From a virus, in IMG/VR virus record IMGVR_UViG_3300027747_000283, positions 1 to 32,681 of that record: a stretch of DNA of 32,681 nt; one strand, given 5' to 3'. The translations under genes and the position numbers were made by a program. Position 1 is the first letter of the stretch. Each line of letters starts with the position of its first letter. Of the stretch, positions 16,545 to 23,939 are shown piece after piece. The notes beneath the pieces are model-generated. The model searched no databases and was not told the DNA's origin. It saw nothing but the letters and a program-made list of their open reading frames with translations.

Positions 16545-17413
16545 TATTCATCATCCCAATCACTAAGGATTTTGGAGATGTCTTTCTTTGGTGCAGGAGC
16601 TTCATCTTTCTTAGCCACACGCTTGACTGGCTCGGCAACTACTTCTTCCTCAACTTTTGCCTTAGGTGCTGACAACTTAGGCTTTACACCATCAGCATCA
16701 GACACGGTCATAGTAATAGCTTTTTGAGCCTTGTCGGATTTGCCCTGAGTAATAACAATCTCATGCTCGTCAGAATCTAAAACACGCACTGGCTTAAAAG
16801 CAATCTTAGGTGTAGCGGCTTCTGTATCAAAACGCATTTCAGTTACTACCGCAGTGATAGGAACACCCTTACTACCAATCATCTTGGCATAAGTTTGCAA
16901 AGGCCATTTTCCTGGCTCTCCAGCACCGAAGATAGAAGAAGCTGGCAAGGTTAACTGCATTACTTCGCCTTCTAAATCATTAGCCAATACAACCGCTAAA
17001 CGCTGGCTAAAACGGCAAGCACGGGAATCACCTTGACCTGACCCTTTAGCATTTTGTGCGCAGTCTACGCAACGGCTAGCTTGTGGGGCAGTAGCTTTAG
17101 CATCAGGAACTTCTCCGTCTGCTGACCAGCAATCAGGGGCTTTAGCTTCTCCACCTTCAGAGTATGTACCAGCATAGAAAGTGCGAGATACCTTAGGTGC
17201 GGCGGCTACCACTACTACGTTCATAGCACGGTCTTCGTTCTTAGCAACTTCTTTGCCGTTGACCATCATGCGCCATACACCACCTTTGATGGAGATGCGT
17301 TTCATTCCGCCCGTACCACCACTACCCATCAGGGCTCTTGTAGTTGCATCGAGTTCTACTTCTTTAAGATAGGATGGAAGACCGCTACCTAATACTGATA
17401 ATTCATTGCTCAT
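16544..17413 (-). CDS. Putative single-stranded DNA-binding protein with zinc-type cysteines
   Basis: This 289-residue protein starts at ATG 17413, two bases after the previous gene. Residues 37-180 look like a beta-rich OB-type domain ('MKRISIKGGVWRMMVNGKE', 'AMNVVVVAAAP', 'RLAVVLANDLEGEVMQLTLP') interrupted by a Cys set C95, C115, C118 and C133 that may bind zinc. The C-terminal third is a Lys/Glu/Pro/Ala linker ending in acidic 'ILSDWDDE', the kind of tail by which SSBs and T7 gp2.5 recruit replication partners. Neighbouring primase-helicase, SNF2 helicase and polymerase support a replication role. The family assignment is inferred from architecture. Confidence 0.6.
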   Translation of the reverse strand: MSNELSVLGSGLPSYLKEVELDATTRALMGSGGTGGMKRISIKGGVWRMMVNGKEVAKNEDRAMNVVVVAAAPKVSRTFYAGTYSEGGEAKAPDCWSADGEVPDAKATAPQASRCVDCAQNAKGSGQGDSRACRFSQRLAVVLANDLEGEVMQLTLPASSIFGAGEPGKWPLQTYAKMIGSKGVPITAVVTEMRFDTEAATPKIAFKPVRVLDSDEHEIVITQGKSDKAQKAITMTVSDADGVKPKLSAPKAKVEEEVVAEPVKRVAKKDEAPAPKKDISKILSDWDDE

Positions 17414-17415
17414 AA

Positions 17416-17805
17416 TTATTCCTTACCTTTTGTAATTACTACACTCATTGTTGTATCCGCATATAGCCCTGGCGGATGTAGATCAGGGTTCTCCTCCAAA
17501 AACTGCTCCATATTGGCATTGTGTAATCGTTGTTGCAGTAACGCAAATGCATCATGTTCTTTAACAAAATTAAACAACTCATGCCAATCACTAGTATGGT
17601 AGTTCTTTTTGATTCGTTTAGAAATAGTTCCGTACTTGGTTCTTATTAAACTTGAACCTTGCTCTTTACATATTCCAAGAATCTCATTAGATATTAAGTT
17701 CAACTGTTCTTCTAACTCTTTATCTTCCTTGTAAATCTCTCGCCGTCTATCACGAATCTTGACGTAAATCTTTACAAGCTTTTCAGCGTTTAGTTCTTCA
17801 CTCAC
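17416..17805 (-). CDS. Coiled-coil protein of unknown function
   Basis: This 129-residue protein uses a GTG start at 17805, with a strong AAAGGAG six bases upstream; no ATG fits as well. The N-terminal half is a charged helix ('KIYVKIRDRRREIYKEDKELEEQLNL' region) likely to form a coiled coil. The middle 'SLIRTKYGTISKRIKKNYHTSDW' and the C-terminal 'LHPPGLYADTTMSVVITKGK' look globular. It is the first gene after the strong promoter at 17839-17867 and precedes the SSB-like gene by two bases, so it should be made early with the replication proteins. The function is not recognised. Confidence 0.7.
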   Translation of the reverse strand: MSEELNAEKLVKIYVKIRDRRREIYKEDKELEEQLNLISNEILGICKEQGSSLIRTKYGTISKRIKKNYHTSDWHELFNFVKEHDAFALLQQRLHNANMEQFLEENPDLHPPGLYADTTMSVVITKGKE

Positions 17806-17838
17806 TGCGCACTCCTTTCTTTTTATAACTACAACTAC

Positions 17839-17867
17839 AGTATAAGGGCATTACTATACAATGTCAA
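17839..17867 (-). promoter_or_regulatory. Sigma70 promoter, TTGACA-17-TATACT
   Basis: On the - strand a perfect -35 TTGACA (17862-17867) is followed by a 17-bp spacer and a -10 TATACT (17839-17844, one mismatch). The stop codon of the SNF2 helicase gene (TGA, 17864-17866) lies inside the -35 box. It should drive the 129-aa gene, SSB-like, HTH, primase-helicase and 78-aa genes, ending at the terminator at 13136-13164. Confidence 0.85.
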
Positions 17868-19411
17868 GTATCTTCCATAATATTTTTATAAAGATCAATT
17901 AATCTAGTATGAATGTCCACCTTCTCTGACAACATCTTATAAATCTTTTTCTCCACAGGAGAGCCTTGCAAATGCACTACAGTACAGGGGTTGCGTTGAC
18001 CAGCACGATGCACACGGGCATTGGCTTGGAGGTATGTTTCTATTGATGTAATCGGACCCCACCACACCACTACGTTAGCGGCATGAAGCGTTACTCCATG
18101 TGCAGCGGCTTGAGGTTGTATTACAAGGACTTGCGGGTTTTTTTCTGTTTGAAAAGAATTAAATATTTCTGTTCGTTTTGTTGCGGAAATACCACCATGA
18201 ATCTTTTCTGCGGGTATACCCTTAGCTTTTAATTCATCTGCAATGATTTCGATTGCGTGTCTGAATGGTGCAAATATAATTACTTTGTGGCTGGCTTCTT
18301 CAATAACTTCTAAGAGTGCTGACAATCTACCGCCCGCATCAAAAGCAATGACTTCTCCAGTATCCGAGTAAACTGCACCGCATGAAAGCTGTAATAGTTT
18401 ATTTAGGTTAGCGGCGGCATTAACTGTTGTAATGGTTTCCCCAGCCGCTACGGTAAGCATATCTCTTTTAATTGCCTCGTAAAACTTTAACTGCTGGGTA
18501 GATAGTGGTGTCTCTCTGAATGTGTACGTCATATCTGGTAGATCTAAACATTCCTCTTTGGTAAAACGTATTGCTGGTTGAAGCGCTTCATGGATGACAT
18601 TTTGTGCATTGGGCTTTGGTATCCATTTGAACTGTGTAATCTTATTCATTACAAGGTCTCTGAACGCACCATAAAACTTAGGTACTCCGTCAGGGTTAAT
18701 TATCTTTGCCAATCCGTATGCATCTGTCGGTGATTGTGCGGCTGGTGTTCCTGTTAGCATCCATACCCATGTGGTTGGTTTAACTAGTTGTTTCAAAGTT
18801 TTCCAACGCTTAGTAGCTACATTTTTGTAAGCATTTGCTTCGTCAATAACTATTAAATCAAACCCTTCGGCTTCTATTTCATCCCTAATTATTTCTACTC
18901 CATCGTAGTTAATAATGACAAACTCAGCATCACTTTGGATTGCTTGTATCCGTTTGTCTCTAGAGTAGCTATGGGCAATAGCACAAGTTCTATGCATTGC
19001 AAATCTAAACAAATCGCCCTCCCAAGCAGACTGCATAATGGATAGAGGGCATAGCACTAACACACGTTTGATAGCACCGACGTTAATTAAATAGTCGGCA
19101 GCCCAAATTACGGAAGAGGTTTTGCCCGTGCCTTGTTCGTTAAAACAAAAGGCTCTACGGTGCATGGTTAAAAAAGCTGATGTTGTTTTTTGATGTGCAA
19201 AAGGTTTGTATGCGCCAGTCCATTCGTACTGGGCTTCAATCGGAGATGGCACGTTCTTAATACTCAGGTTCTTTAATACTTGGGCTTCATCCAGCCCCCA
19301 CTTTACCAACACTTCGCCTGAGTCTAAAACTTTTGATTTAGGAATAACAGTAGTTATCCGTTGTGGGTCTCTTAGCCTTAAGAGTAATGCCTTGTTATCA
19401 ATGATTTGCAC
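17864..19411 (-). CDS. SNF2-family (SF2) DNA helicase/ATPase
   Basis: This 515-residue protein uses a GTG start at 19411 with GGAG about seven bases upstream. Helicase motifs are in order: Q-like 'YKPFAHQKTTSAFLTMHRR', motif I 'NEQGTGKTSS' (Lys97), motif II 'LIVIDEANAYKN' (Asp190-Glu191), motif III 'WMLTGTPAAQSP' (about 218-228), 'VIIFAPFRHAIEII', and motifs V/VI 'AAAHGVTLHAANVVVWWGP' and 'QANARVHRAGQ' with Arg466/Arg469. This is the compact phage SNF2 form without accessory domains. It probably translocates on dsDNA during replication or recombination. It follows a structured leader of about 170 nt and an extended -10 promoter, the only gene here with such a leader. Confidence 0.9.
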   Translation of the reverse strand: MQIIDNKALLLRLRDPQRITTVIPKSKVLDSGEVLVKWGLDEAQVLKNLSIKNVPSPIEAQYEWTGAYKPFAHQKTTSAFLTMHRRAFCFNEQGTGKTSSVIWAADYLINVGAIKRVLVLCPLSIMQSAWEGDLFRFAMHRTCAIAHSYSRDKRIQAIQSDAEFVIINYDGVEIIRDEIEAEGFDLIVIDEANAYKNVATKRWKTLKQLVKPTTWVWMLTGTPAAQSPTDAYGLAKIINPDGVPKFYGAFRDLVMNKITQFKWIPKPNAQNVIHEALQPAIRFTKEECLDLPDMTYTFRETPLSTQQLKFYEAIKRDMLTVAAGETITTVNAAANLNKLLQLSCGAVYSDTGEVIAFDAGGRLSALLEVIEEASHKVIIFAPFRHAIEIIADELKAKGIPAEKIHGGISATKRTEIFNSFQTEKNPQVLVIQPQAAAHGVTLHAANVVVWWGPITSIETYLQANARVHRAGQRNPCTVVHLQGSPVEKKIYKMLSEKVDIHTRLIDLYKNIMEDT

Positions 19412-19583
19412 TCAAAACTCCAATGGGTTATCGCTCGAAAGTGGTCTTTCGATTTTTTATTTGACTCCTTACGGGAGTCAGTCGGTTAGTTCACCCCCTA
19501 TATGCTAACGTGAGGTATTACATATAGCAAAGCCCTAACTGGGGTAGTTCATTATGCGCACTTGCCCCTACACGCATGAAATT
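19412..19583 (-). ncRNA. Structured leader candidate upstream of the SNF2 helicase gene
   Basis: This 172-base non-coding stretch is the longest gap in the window. Read on the - strand it holds TGAACTA, then CCCC, a 13-nt stretch, CTATATG, a 16-nt loop, CATATAG, GGGG and again TGAACTA: nested inverted repeats flanked by a direct repeat. Two further hairpins follow, GACTCC-CGTAA-GGAGTC (19463-19479) and TCGAAAG-ACCA-CTTTCGA, before the GGAG ribosome binding site. No T run follows any stem. It may be a regulatory RNA or a protein-binding leader; no known riboswitch class is recognised. Confidence 0.45.
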
Positions 19584-19592
19584 ATTATATCA
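19584..19592 (-). promoter_or_regulatory. Extended -10 promoter candidate (TGATATAAT)
   Basis: On the - strand TATAAT (19584-19589) is preceded by TGA, giving the extended -10 form TGnTATAAT. There is no good -35 at 17 bp. The TGA is also the stop codon of the HNH-like gene. It would start a transcript covering the structured leader and the SNF2 helicase. Confidence 0.5.
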
Positions 19593-19883
19593 CTTTTTTC
19601 GTTCACGTTTGCTAACTTCTGACACTAAATTCTTTTTGGCATCCCGTTTGAATGAACGATTTGCAGAGGCACTTTCAATCTTGTATCCATCTTTAATTGA
19701 ACCGCCCTTGTCCATAGCTTTTTTATGTGATATGTCTTTACCATCACCTTTATGAACCTTACCTTCTTTCAGTAGCTTACGGCGAATTTTATTACGCTCA
19801 ACTCGGTTTTTGACTTGTTCGGGAGTATCTTCATACTCTGCGGCTTGCTTGTACTTACGATCTGCTTTATTTTTATATGGCAT
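19590..19883 (-). CDS. HNH-like small basic protein
   Basis: I place the start at the ATG at 19883 ('MPYKNKADRKYKQ', 97 residues); a longer frame upstream would overlap the nuclease gene and adds a sequence unlike the rest. The protein is very rich in Lys and Arg. Residues about 50-80, 'HKGDGKDISHKKAMDKGGS' and 'ESASANRSFKR', match the D-x-x-H ... G-G ... N layout of small HNH-type phage proteins, with the first His replaced by Ser or Asp. It may nick DNA or act as a non-catalytic DNA-binding relative. An AGG lies about seven bases before the ATG. Confidence 0.6.
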   Translation of the reverse strand: MPYKNKADRKYKQAAEYEDTPEQVKNRVERNKIRRKLLKEGKVHKGDGKDISHKKAMDKGGSIKDGYKIESASANRSFKRDAKKNLVSEVSKRERKK

Positions 19884-19890
19884 ATTAAAC

Positions 19891-20565
19891 CTATCTATAA
19901 TTGGATTTACCGTTATGAACGCAATCTTTAACAGCGCACCATTTGCTACAACTAAAATTGGGTTTTGGATTCCAAACATCTAATTCTATCGCTTTTTCGA
20001 GCCTATTGGTATCCTCAATCCAACGCATCCAGTAGACCCCCTCTTTTTCTGCCTCGTAATCGGCTTTTATAAACTCGCTGGCTACCACAAAGAGTAAACC
20101 CCCCTTAACTTTCTTGACTTGAGGGTAGTGTTTGAACACCGCTAGGGATAGGATTTCTAACTGTTTTGTGTCGGCATACTTGGCAGACTTCCCTGTTTTG
20201 TAGTCTATTACGTAAGCACTATCATCTTTTAAGATAATGAGGTCAGCCACACCCCTCCACCAAACATCTTTGTCAAAAAAGCCACAAGGCTCCAGGGCCC
20301 TGGTTAAACCCAAACGTTCTTCACAAAGATGTTTACCGTTGATCTTACTCAGTAGCTCAAGTGGCTCACGTATAAAAGCATACTTCTCAGGAACAGGCTT
20401 TCCATCCCTAATAAACTCTTCTGCCGCTTTATGGACTTCTAGCCCATAGTTCAAATGTTCTGTAGGTGGGTCGACTATATCTTTCTTTACTCGCATTCGG
20501 TAATACTTATAGGGGCATTGTTTAAATAAATCTAAGCTAGAGTAAGACCATGTATATTTAGTCAT
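19891..20565 (-). CDS. Cas4/RecB-like PD-(D/E)XK exonuclease with Fe-S cysteines
   Basis: This 224-residue protein has an ATG that overlaps the previous gene's 3' end (20558-20565). The motif series is 'YGLEVHKAAEEF' (His45), 'WWRGVADLIIL' (Asp108), 'AYVIDYKTGK' (Asp121, Lys123) and 'TKQLEILSLAVF' (Gln135), the core of RecB-type nucleases. Cys17 ('KQCPYKYYRM') and Cys206, Cys210 and Cys215 ('CSKWCAVKDC') reproduce the one-plus-three pattern that binds a 4Fe-4S cluster in Cas4 and AddB. The likely role is 5' or 3' end resection for phage recombination beside the SNF2 helicase and SSB-like protein. No CRISPR genes are nearby. Confidence 0.85.
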   Translation of the reverse strand: MTKYTWSYSSLDLFKQCPYKYYRMRVKKDIVDPPTEHLNYGLEVHKAAEEFIRDGKPVPEKYAFIREPLELLSKINGKHLCEERLGLTRALEPCGFFDKDVWWRGVADLIILKDDSAYVIDYKTGKSAKYADTKQLEILSLAVFKHYPQVKKVKGGLLFVVASEFIKADYEAEKEGVYWMRWIEDTNRLEKAIELDVWNPKPNFSCSKWCAVKDCVHNGKSNYR

Positions 20566-20743
20566 TCTGTTTCGTTTCTTTTAATTTAGTTAAATGGTGT
20601 GTAGGATACACACGATTATGTTTGGCATCATATACATCGTAAGCTAAAAAAGAAGGCACAAAAGGTTTAGTCTTTTGCTCATGTGCCTCCAATATAGGCA
20701 TAACTTCGTCTATTATTTCTTTCAAAGTAATGTTTTTTAACAT
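20558..20743 (-). CDS. Small protein of unknown function
   Basis: This 61-residue protein starts at ATG 20743, overlapping the end of the 56-aa gene upstream, and ends inside the start of the nuclease gene. It is a mix of helix ('LKEIIDEVMPILEAHEQK') and a Tyr/His-rich C-terminal part ('FLAYDVYDAKHNRVYPTHH'). No family is recognised. The continuous overlaps support that it is a real gene. Confidence 0.6.
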   Translation of the reverse strand: MLKNITLKEIIDEVMPILEAHEQKTKPFVPSFLAYDVYDAKHNRVYPTHHLTKLKETKQND

Positions 20744-20907
20744 CTACCATCCATGTCAAAATCATCATCTTTAGACTTATTTATTAGCTCTTGCTTTAGC
20801 CTGTTTATTTCATGTTGTTGGGCATGAATCTGCTCCCTTAACATACCCTCTGTATCTTCTTTGTCGTCTACCCATCCAACAAATGGGATTGGCTCTCCTT
20901 TTGTCAT
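20737..20907 (-). CDS. 56-aa small protein with GWVDD motif and short coiled coil
   Basis: This short gene fills the gap between two others. Its ATG (20905-20907) forms an ATGA overlap with the upstream stop, and its TAA (20737-20739) overlaps the next start. The product begins 'MTKGEPIPFVGWVDDKEDT' and continues with a charged helix ('LREQIHAQQHEINRLKQEL') ending in an Asp-rich 'SKDDDFDMDGRC' tail. Proteins beginning with a Pro-Phe-x-G-W-x-D type motif occur in other phages as I remember, without known function. Perfect coupling on both sides makes it convincing. Confidence 0.7.
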   Translation of the reverse strand: MTKGEPIPFVGWVDDKEDTEGMLREQIHAQQHEINRLKQELINKSKDDDFDMDGRC

Positions 20908-21146
20908 TGCACCCACTCCTCATCGTCATCTACATCAGCGTGTTCAAGTATTGTTTTCTTAGCCCGTTCTAATAACCAAACCATAAGAGCAGAGTCGCCC
21001 GTGCTGGAAACCAATCGTTCTGCGCCCATTTTGGTGTAGCCAATAATAATTACACACTCATACTCACCTTTATTGTTTTCAAGTACAACATCAGGGTCTA
21101 TATCAGCAAATGTTTCGCCTGTAAAAGGTACAATTTTATCGCTCAT
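20904..21146 (-). CDS. Small acidic protein of unknown function
   Basis: This 80-residue protein starts at ATG 21146 in an ATGA overlap with the upstream gene. It reads 'PDVVLENNKGEYECVIIIGYTKMG', then 'SSTGDSALMVWLLERAKKTIL', and ends acidic ('DVDDDEEWVQ'). The beta-beta-alpha look (a 'viiG' strand followed by a 'WLlE.ak' helix) is a pattern I associate with small phage accessory proteins of unknown role. It lies in a run of coupled small genes between polymerase and nuclease. Confidence 0.65.
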   Translation of the reverse strand: MSDKIVPFTGETFADIDPDVVLENNKGEYECVIIIGYTKMGAERLVSSTGDSALMVWLLERAKKTILEHADVDDDEEWVQ

Positions 21147-21385
21147 TTTTTACTCGCTTTCTTTTTCGCCACAGGCTTTTTGATTGCTGGCTTTCTTGTC
21201 TTAACAGGGAAATCATTAGCTCGGCTAGCAATTTGGTCGGCAGTGGCATATTCATTAATGGCTTCTTTAAGCATACTGATAAGCCCCCACTGTACAAGCG
21301 TTTCGAGTCCGTCTTTGTCGAATCTAACGATAGCATCAGCCGAACCATCCTTGTTCTCCTTAGTAATTTTTATTGAAATATCCAT
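21143..21385 (-). CDS. Small protein with Lys-rich tail, unknown function
   Basis: This 80-residue protein has GGA four bases before its ATG. The first 50 residues look like a beta strand pair plus helix ('ISIKITKENKDGSADAIV', 'LETLVQWGLISMLKEAI'). The last 25 are Lys/Ala/Pro-rich ('KKPVAKKKASKK'), suggesting contact with nucleic acid. Function is not recognised. It is coupled by ATGA to the gene downstream. Confidence 0.65.
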   Translation of the reverse strand: MDISIKITKENKDGSADAIVRFDKDGLETLVQWGLISMLKEAINEYATADQIASRANDFPVKTRKPAIKKPVAKKKASKK

Positions 21386-21395
21386 ATCATTCCTT

Positions 21396-21629
21396 TCATC
21401 TAGTTTTTCTCACTCTCTTTTTAATTGCAACAATACCTTCTTCGGTTTTTGCATTACGGGCTTCTAACATAGCATCTGCCAGTTCATAAGACCTTCTAGC
21501 AATACAATCTTCGGGCATAAGTTCAGGATGTAAACCGCCTCTTACAATAACACCCATCATTGCAAACATCGCAAAGCAATCCCTCAAATCTTCTTCGTTC
21601 ACGCTGTCTCCCATTTCAAAGCCATCCAT
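21396..21629 (-). CDS. Small conserved-looking phage protein (RDCFA ... ADAMLEAR)
   Basis: This 77-residue protein starts inside the 3' end of the preceding gene. 'EEDLRDCFAMFAMMGVIV' and 'SYELADAMLEARNAK' are two helices typical of a widespread family of short phage proteins that I know by this pattern but not by function. The tail is basic ('IKKRVRKTR'). An internal ATG (MGDSVNEEDL) is an alternative start. Confidence 0.65.
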   Translation of the reverse strand: MDGFEMGDSVNEEDLRDCFAMFAMMGVIVRGGLHPELMPEDCIARRSYELADAMLEARNAKTEEGIVAIKKRVRKTR

Positions 21630-21838
21630 CCACCATCCGTTTCTTTTACGTACGACATATTGGGTTGTTCTCCCACATATACGTCTATACGTTTTATTTC
21701 GGGGTCTATGTTTTTAAAACATTTAATAGTGCTACTCATATCGGGGTAGTTTAATTCGGGAGTGTGTAACTCTCCCATATATTTATCCACATTCACTACT
21801 ATTTTTTCTACGTTACACATTACGTTCCATCTTCTCAT
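21599..21838 (-). CDS. Small protein of unknown function after DNA polymerase
   Basis: I choose the ATG at 21838 (79 residues), which overlaps the polymerase stop as TGATG and has GGAG seven bases upstream; an ATG six bases earlier would sit too close to that site. The product contains 'EKIVVNVDKYMGELHTPEL' and 'EIKRIDVYVGEQPNMSYV' and ends 'GGWMALKWETA'. It is beta-rich with no recognised family. Confidence 0.6.
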   Translation of the reverse strand: MRRWNVMCNVEKIVVNVDKYMGELHTPELNYPDMSSTIKCFKNIDPEIKRIDVYVGEQPNMSYVKETDGGWMALKWETA

Positions 21839-23664
21839 CAACATTCTCCATAAGATTTACCCATACCCGACTCACAGTTCAAAGGCAAATCCTTAGCCCA
21901 ATCAGGTCTCCAACGCATACAACTTTCCACATACTCTTTAGCCTTTTGTGCCTCATTCTCAGGTGCAATACAAGCCACCGCATCATGGACTGTTAACACC
22001 ACCTGATACCTTTGGGCTATCTTTAACATCTGTTCTGCAATCACACAACGAGCAACGGCTTGGCATAGGTTCTCTACAACCTTTCCACCATAGATTTTAA
22101 CCGCACCTTTACGGGTTTTATACTGATATTGAGTCTTTCCTTCGGGGTCAGTAAACTTTTCTAACGTGTCATATTTTTGCCATAAACCACTAGGTAATAG
22201 AAAGCCCTTTTTAGTAGGGTCAAACTCAACTGCGGCTACTACTCCGAAGTCGGCCCCTTGCCCAGTAAGCATCGCCTCTATACATCTTTGTGCTTGTGCC
22301 CAAAGTTTAGGAATCTTCGCATATGTCTGTCTATAAACACTTATGATACGGTTAGCTTCCCCTTCTTCAATATCCGTTCCAAATGCTTTAAGTTGCGCTT
22401 GGAATTTCTTAGCCCCCATGCCGTAGCCACATCCGAGAATTGTAGTTTTGCCAACGAACCTTTCTTCCGAAGTAATCTCGCTCTCGTTCTTTCCATATAT
22501 AGCTGAAGCCATGATCTTGTATACATCTTCGCCTTTCTCAAAAGCATCTAACAAATCTTGTTGCCCTGATAACCAAGCCACCACCCTAGCTTCAATCTGC
22601 GAGGAGTCGCAATCAATAATTACATACCCATGTGGCGGTTGAATAGCTTTCTTTAACTTGTTACCATTAACTCCACGACTAGGTAGGTTTTGCAGATTTA
22701 TTTTGTCGTCTCCGCCCCATCTTCCTGTGTGAGCCGCATAGTATTTAATCGGGACTGGTAATTTTCCTCGGCTTGCGATATCCATGAACCTTTGAGTGCG
22801 AGTTTCTTCAAGAGTTGTTTTGTTTCCGAGCCTTGCTGAGACAAGGACTTGGACTGTTGGGTCGGGATGTTCAAGCAAGGACTTAAACTCTTCATCTGTT
22901 TTGGCAAACGCATATGCTTCCTTTCCTGTTCTAGCAGATATTTTCATAGGGGGAACTACCCCCAGTTTAATTAGCAACTCAGCAAACTTTTGATTAGACA
23001 TAAGGTCGGCTAACTCCACCCCAGCATCCTTTAAAAGATTAGCCTTGATGTTCTTCACCGTTTCCAAATGGTCTACAAGTAAAGACTCATCCAACATCAG
23101 CGTAGGTTGTATAAACATCTTTAGCGTTGTGTCTATAACTTTTAACTCCTTTGTTGGGAAAGTTTTGTGTAATATATTGAACAATTTTCGGGTCAAATCC
23201 ACATCGTTCTTACAGTATTCCCCATACTGAGCCAAGTCTGCATCCGTAAAGTCTGAGCGATATTTACCTTTAGCATCAAGAACTTCTGTGCCTTTTTGCC
23301 CAAGGTTATAGCGTTCTACTAACTTAGCTAACGAACCGCCAGCATCTACTCCATGTGTCGCTCTTGCCATGCACAAAGTATCTAGGTAAGCCTTAGGTTT
23401 AATCCCATACTCCCAGTTAAGAATAGCCCCATCAAACATAGTGTTGTGTGCAAGCAACAAAGAAGTACCCCAGTTAATCTTTTGTAGCTCACGCTTGATT
23501 TCATAACGAGTGCCAGTAACCCATCTAGGCTTCTCATCATCAACGGCATAGGCTACCCCGATTACTTCAAATAAATCTGAACGGATATATTCCTCTGTGG
23601 TTAGCTTTGAAAGACTAAACTGCTGATCGTAGTAAGTCTCAAAGTCTAATGTAATTATGCTCAT
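21838..23664 (-). CDS. polA: Family A DNA polymerase with 3'-5' exonuclease
   Basis: This 608-residue protein starts at ATG in an ATGA overlap. The exonuclease motifs are complete: 'LDFETYY' (Asp7, Glu9), 'AHNTMFD' (Asp78) and 'YCKNDVD' (Tyr150, Asp154), so it should proofread. The polymerase domain has 'HTGRWGG', motif A 'DCDSSQIEARV' (Asp353), motif B 'RFVGKTTILGCGYG' (Arg402, Lys406, Tyr414) and motif C 'LTVHDAVACI' (Asp561). By alignment with E. coli Pol I, the residue at position 762 is Leu410, and motif C has Ala where most have Glu. There is no 5'-3' exonuclease domain, as is usual for phage enzymes. It is the replicative polymerase of this phage. The symbol is by family, not by orthology to the host gene. 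Confidence 0.93.
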   Translation of the reverse strand: MSIITLDFETYYDQQFSLSKLTTEEYIRSDLFEVIGVAYAVDDEKPRWVTGTRYEIKRELQKINWGTSLLLAHNTMFDGAILNWEYGIKPKAYLDTLCMARATHGVDAGGSLAKLVERYNLGQKGTEVLDAKGKYRSDFTDADLAQYGEYCKNDVDLTRKLFNILHKTFPTKELKVIDTTLKMFIQPTLMLDESLLVDHLETVKNIKANLLKDAGVELADLMSNQKFAELLIKLGVVPPMKISARTGKEAYAFAKTDEEFKSLLEHPDPTVQVLVSARLGNKTTLEETRTQRFMDIASRGKLPVPIKYYAAHTGRWGGDDKINLQNLPSRGVNGNKLKKAIQPPHGYVIIDCDSSQIEARVVAWLSGQQDLLDAFEKGEDVYKIMASAIYGKNESEITSEERFVGKTTILGCGYGMGAKKFQAQLKAFGTDIEEGEANRIISVYRQTYAKIPKLWAQAQRCIEAMLTGQGADFGVVAAVEFDPTKKGFLLPSGLWQKYDTLEKFTDPEGKTQYQYKTRKGAVKIYGGKVVENLCQAVARCVIAEQMLKIAQRYQVVLTVHDAVACIAPENEAQKAKEYVESCMRWRPDWAKDLPLNCESGMGKSYGEC

Positions 23665-23939
23665 GTGTAGTTAAATAACTTTCCTGTCGTAGTTTTTGAC
23701 ATTGGTTTTGGGTTTAGGTCTAGTTCTAGTTGGTCTTCGTCCGTAAGTAATGCGCCCATTACTTCTTTTTCAAACATAGGCAACCTCACTTCTCTGTATT
23801 GTTTACCAAGAGCCTTAGCTTCTTCTTCAGTAAAAATATCTTTAAAGCTATGCATTATATAAACCCATTTACCACTACCACCAAACTCCTCAGGGTTTGT
23901 TTTCATTCGTTCCAAAAGTATTTTTACGCACTTGTTCAT
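23661..23939 (-). CDS. Small conserved-looking protein upstream of DNA polymerase
   Basis: This 92-residue protein is joined by ATGA overlaps on both sides. It begins 'MNKCVKILLERMKTNPEEF' and includes 'GKWVYIMHSFKDIFTEEEAKAL' and 'LPMFEKEVMGALLTDEDQ'. The sequence is mostly helical with an acidic middle. This gene type is common next to phage polymerases in my memory but has no assigned function. A role in modulating replication would be a guess. Confidence 0.65.
   Translation of the reverse strand: MNKCVKILLERMKTNPEEFGGSGKWVYIMHSFKDIFTEEEAKALGKQYREVRLPMFEKEVMGALLTDEDQLELDLNPKPMSKTTTGKLFNYT

Noticed and set aside
19463-19479. GACTCC-GGAGTC hairpin considered as a terminator
   Set aside because: The stem is only 6 bp and no T run follows on either strand; kept as part of the leader.
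19884-19979. N-terminal extension of the HNH-like gene
   Set aside because: Hydrophobic extension overlaps the nuclease gene and is likely out-of-frame read of it; ATG at 19883 fits better.
19891-20565. Cas4-like protein as sign of a CRISPR system
   Set aside because: No cas genes or repeat arrays are present; Cas4/RecB-like nucleases are common stand-alone phage recombination genes.
21986-21999. TGTTAACACC in the polymerase gene as a further dyad copy
   Set aside because: It has only a self-complementary TGTTAACA core and lacks the TTAACA-N2-TGTTAA spacing.
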